DNA of 5,344 nt, taken from assembly GCA_902766185.1 (NCBI GenBank), contig CACXCQ010000111.1:1-5344 (forward strand), written 5' to 3'. This DNA is from an uncultured Eubacteriales bacterium. Its GTDB lineage: Bacteria > Bacillota > Clostridia > Peptostreptococcales > Anaerovoracaceae. Positions 4,556-5,344 of the stretch are shown piece after piece (position 1 is the first letter of the stretch; every line of letters begins with the position of its first letter). The notes beneath the pieces were generated by a model. The model searched no databases. It was not told the DNA's origin and worked only from the letters and a program-made list of their open reading frames with translations. Made by a program: the position numbers and the translations under genes.

Positions 4556-5344
4556 ATGAAACGTATCCTTAAATCATTTTTCATCTTTGCGGTCTGCGCC
4601 GTGCTGTGGGCAGGGCTGGGAGGCCTGGCTTTTCCTGCTTTTGCGGGAACGGACTCCGGAGCGTCACTCGCCGCGAAGAAGACAAAAGCGGAGATCCATG
4701 TTCCGGCCACAACGTATCAAGTCCTGCCGGACCAGAAGCCGTTCAAATTGAAGGCGACCACGAATTCCACCGAGAAGCTCACCTACCGGACTTCCAACAA
4801 GAAGGTGGCTATGGTCAGCCGCAAGGGAAAGGTGAAGATCAAGGGCGTGGGCAAAGCGAAGATCGTCATCGCCGTCGCAGCGAACAAAAAATACACGGCT
4901 GCCGCGGCAACCGTGAAGATCACGGTGAAGAAGGAACAGATCCTGACCCCGAAGAAGACACAGTACGTGAAGAAATATACGTCGAAGGATTTTAAGATCA
5001 ATGTGAAGTCCAACGCGAAACCTGTCGGGAAGATCACCTACTCCAGCAGCGATCCCGGTATCGTCCGCGTGGATAAAAAAGGCCTGGCGAAGGTGAAGGG
5101 CGTGGGAGAAGCCACGGTCACCATCCGCTCCGCGGAAACGAAGAAATACTACGCTGCTGAGACGCAGGTCACGGTCATCGTGAACAAGGGGAACCAGAAC
5201 CTGAAGGTGAAGTCCGCCTGCACCGTGGGGATGCTGAACACCACCAAGAACCTGAAGGCCACGGTGGACACCGGCCTGCCTTTGCAGTACGCGAGCAGCG
5301 ACAAGAAGACCGTGAAAGTCTCGGCCGAAGGCCTGCTCACGCCG
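4556..5344 (+). CDS. Secreted bacterial Ig-like (BIG2) repeat protein, 3' end beyond window
   Basis: Open reading frame of 263 codons running off the right edge. ATG at 4556 follows GGGAGG (4543-4548) at seven bases. Residues 1-30 form a classical Sec signal peptide: basic MKR, a hydrophobic core, and a probable signal peptidase cut after AFA at 28-30. Behind it are Ig-like repeats of about 83-85 residues: first near 46-126, second 127-211, third begun at 212 and unfinished. Each shows the BIG2 pattern of a Y-x-S-S/N core (YRTSNKKVAMVS at 77-88, YSSSDPGIVRVD at 162-173, YASSDKKTVKVS at 245-256) and, in the first two, a KGVG turn followed by a beta strand. The mature part is very lysine-rich (about 43 of 233 residues against about 14 Asp/Glu). 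Such domains usually act as spacers or adhesion modules on the cell surface; any functional or anchoring domain would lie beyond the window. Confidence 0.9.
   Translation, partial: MKRILKSFFIFAVCAVLWAGLGGLAFPAFAGTDSGASLAAKKTKAEIHVPATTYQVLPDQKPFKLKATTNSTEKLTYRTSNKKVAMVSRKGKVKIKGVGKAKIVIAVAANKKYTAAAATVKITVKKEQILTPKKTQYVKKYTSKDFKINVKSNAKPVGKITYSSSDPGIVRVDKKGLAKVKGVGEATVTIRSAETKKYYAAETQVTVIVNKGNQNLKVKSACTVGMLNTTKNLKATVDTGLPLQYASSDKKTVKVSAEGLLTP
4691..5344 (+). repeat. Tandem BIG2 domain-coding repeats (two full, one partial)
   Basis: Three domain units are encoded in series at about 4691-4933, 4934-5188 and 5189-5344 (cut). Units one and two align over the whole C-terminal half at an offset of 85 residues (KLTY/KITY, GKVKIKGVGKA/GLAKVKGVGEA, ITVKK/VIVNK). 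Similarity is at protein level, not near-identical DNA, so the duplication is old. Confidence 0.75.

Noticed and set aside
4556..4645. Lipoprotein signal peptide because of Cys14 in the BIG2 protein
   Set aside because: The cysteine is in the middle of the hydrophobic core and is not preceded by a lipobox; a standard AFA cleavage site follows at residue 30.

Overview
The window reads as a stretch of moderately GC-rich Gram-positive (Firmicutes, probably Clostridia/Eubacteriales) chromosome. The pointers are strong AAGGAGG-type ribosome binding sites, a LexA protein and LexA-box-like operator of the Bacillus/Clostridium type, a TagD-type glycerol-3-phosphate cytidylyltransferase, and a lysine-rich secreted Ig-like repeat protein of a kind common in gut Clostridia. 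The species cannot be named from this.

Layout. Five genes lie head to tail on the minus strand, listed here in transcription order. lysO (4395-3436) encodes a LysO/DUF340-type lysine exporter. It is followed by a MoxR-type AAA+ ATPase (3377-2535) and a CoxE-like VWA-domain protein (2534-1341). tagD (1294-869) has its own extended -10 promoter. lexA (683 to beyond base 1) is the SOS repressor and is cut by the left edge about five codons before its expected stop. On the plus strand a single gene diverges from lysO: a secreted bacterial Ig-like (BIG2) repeat protein that starts at 4556 and runs off the right edge. Both edge genes are open-ended.

How it fits together. The ATPase and VWA genes meet as TAG-ATG with no spacer and are almost certainly translationally coupled; such pairs are known as maturation or chaperone-like modules with mostly unknown clients. 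lysO sits 58 bases upstream with no convincing terminator or promoter between, so lysO-moxR-vwa is the likely operon. tagD and lexA each have a recognisable promoter and look like separate transcription units. The most striking non-coding element is a perfect 44-bp palindrome (776-819) between tagD and lexA. Its centre matches a LexA operator with one deviation, it contains the lexA -35 box, and its A6/T6 flanks could make it a terminator for tagD. The 160-bp gap between lysO and the BIG2 gene holds two divergent promoters.

No mobile element, CRISPR array, tRNA or rRNA is visible. This is mostly ordinary core-type sequence. The MoxR/VWA pair and the lexA control region are the parts most worth a second look.
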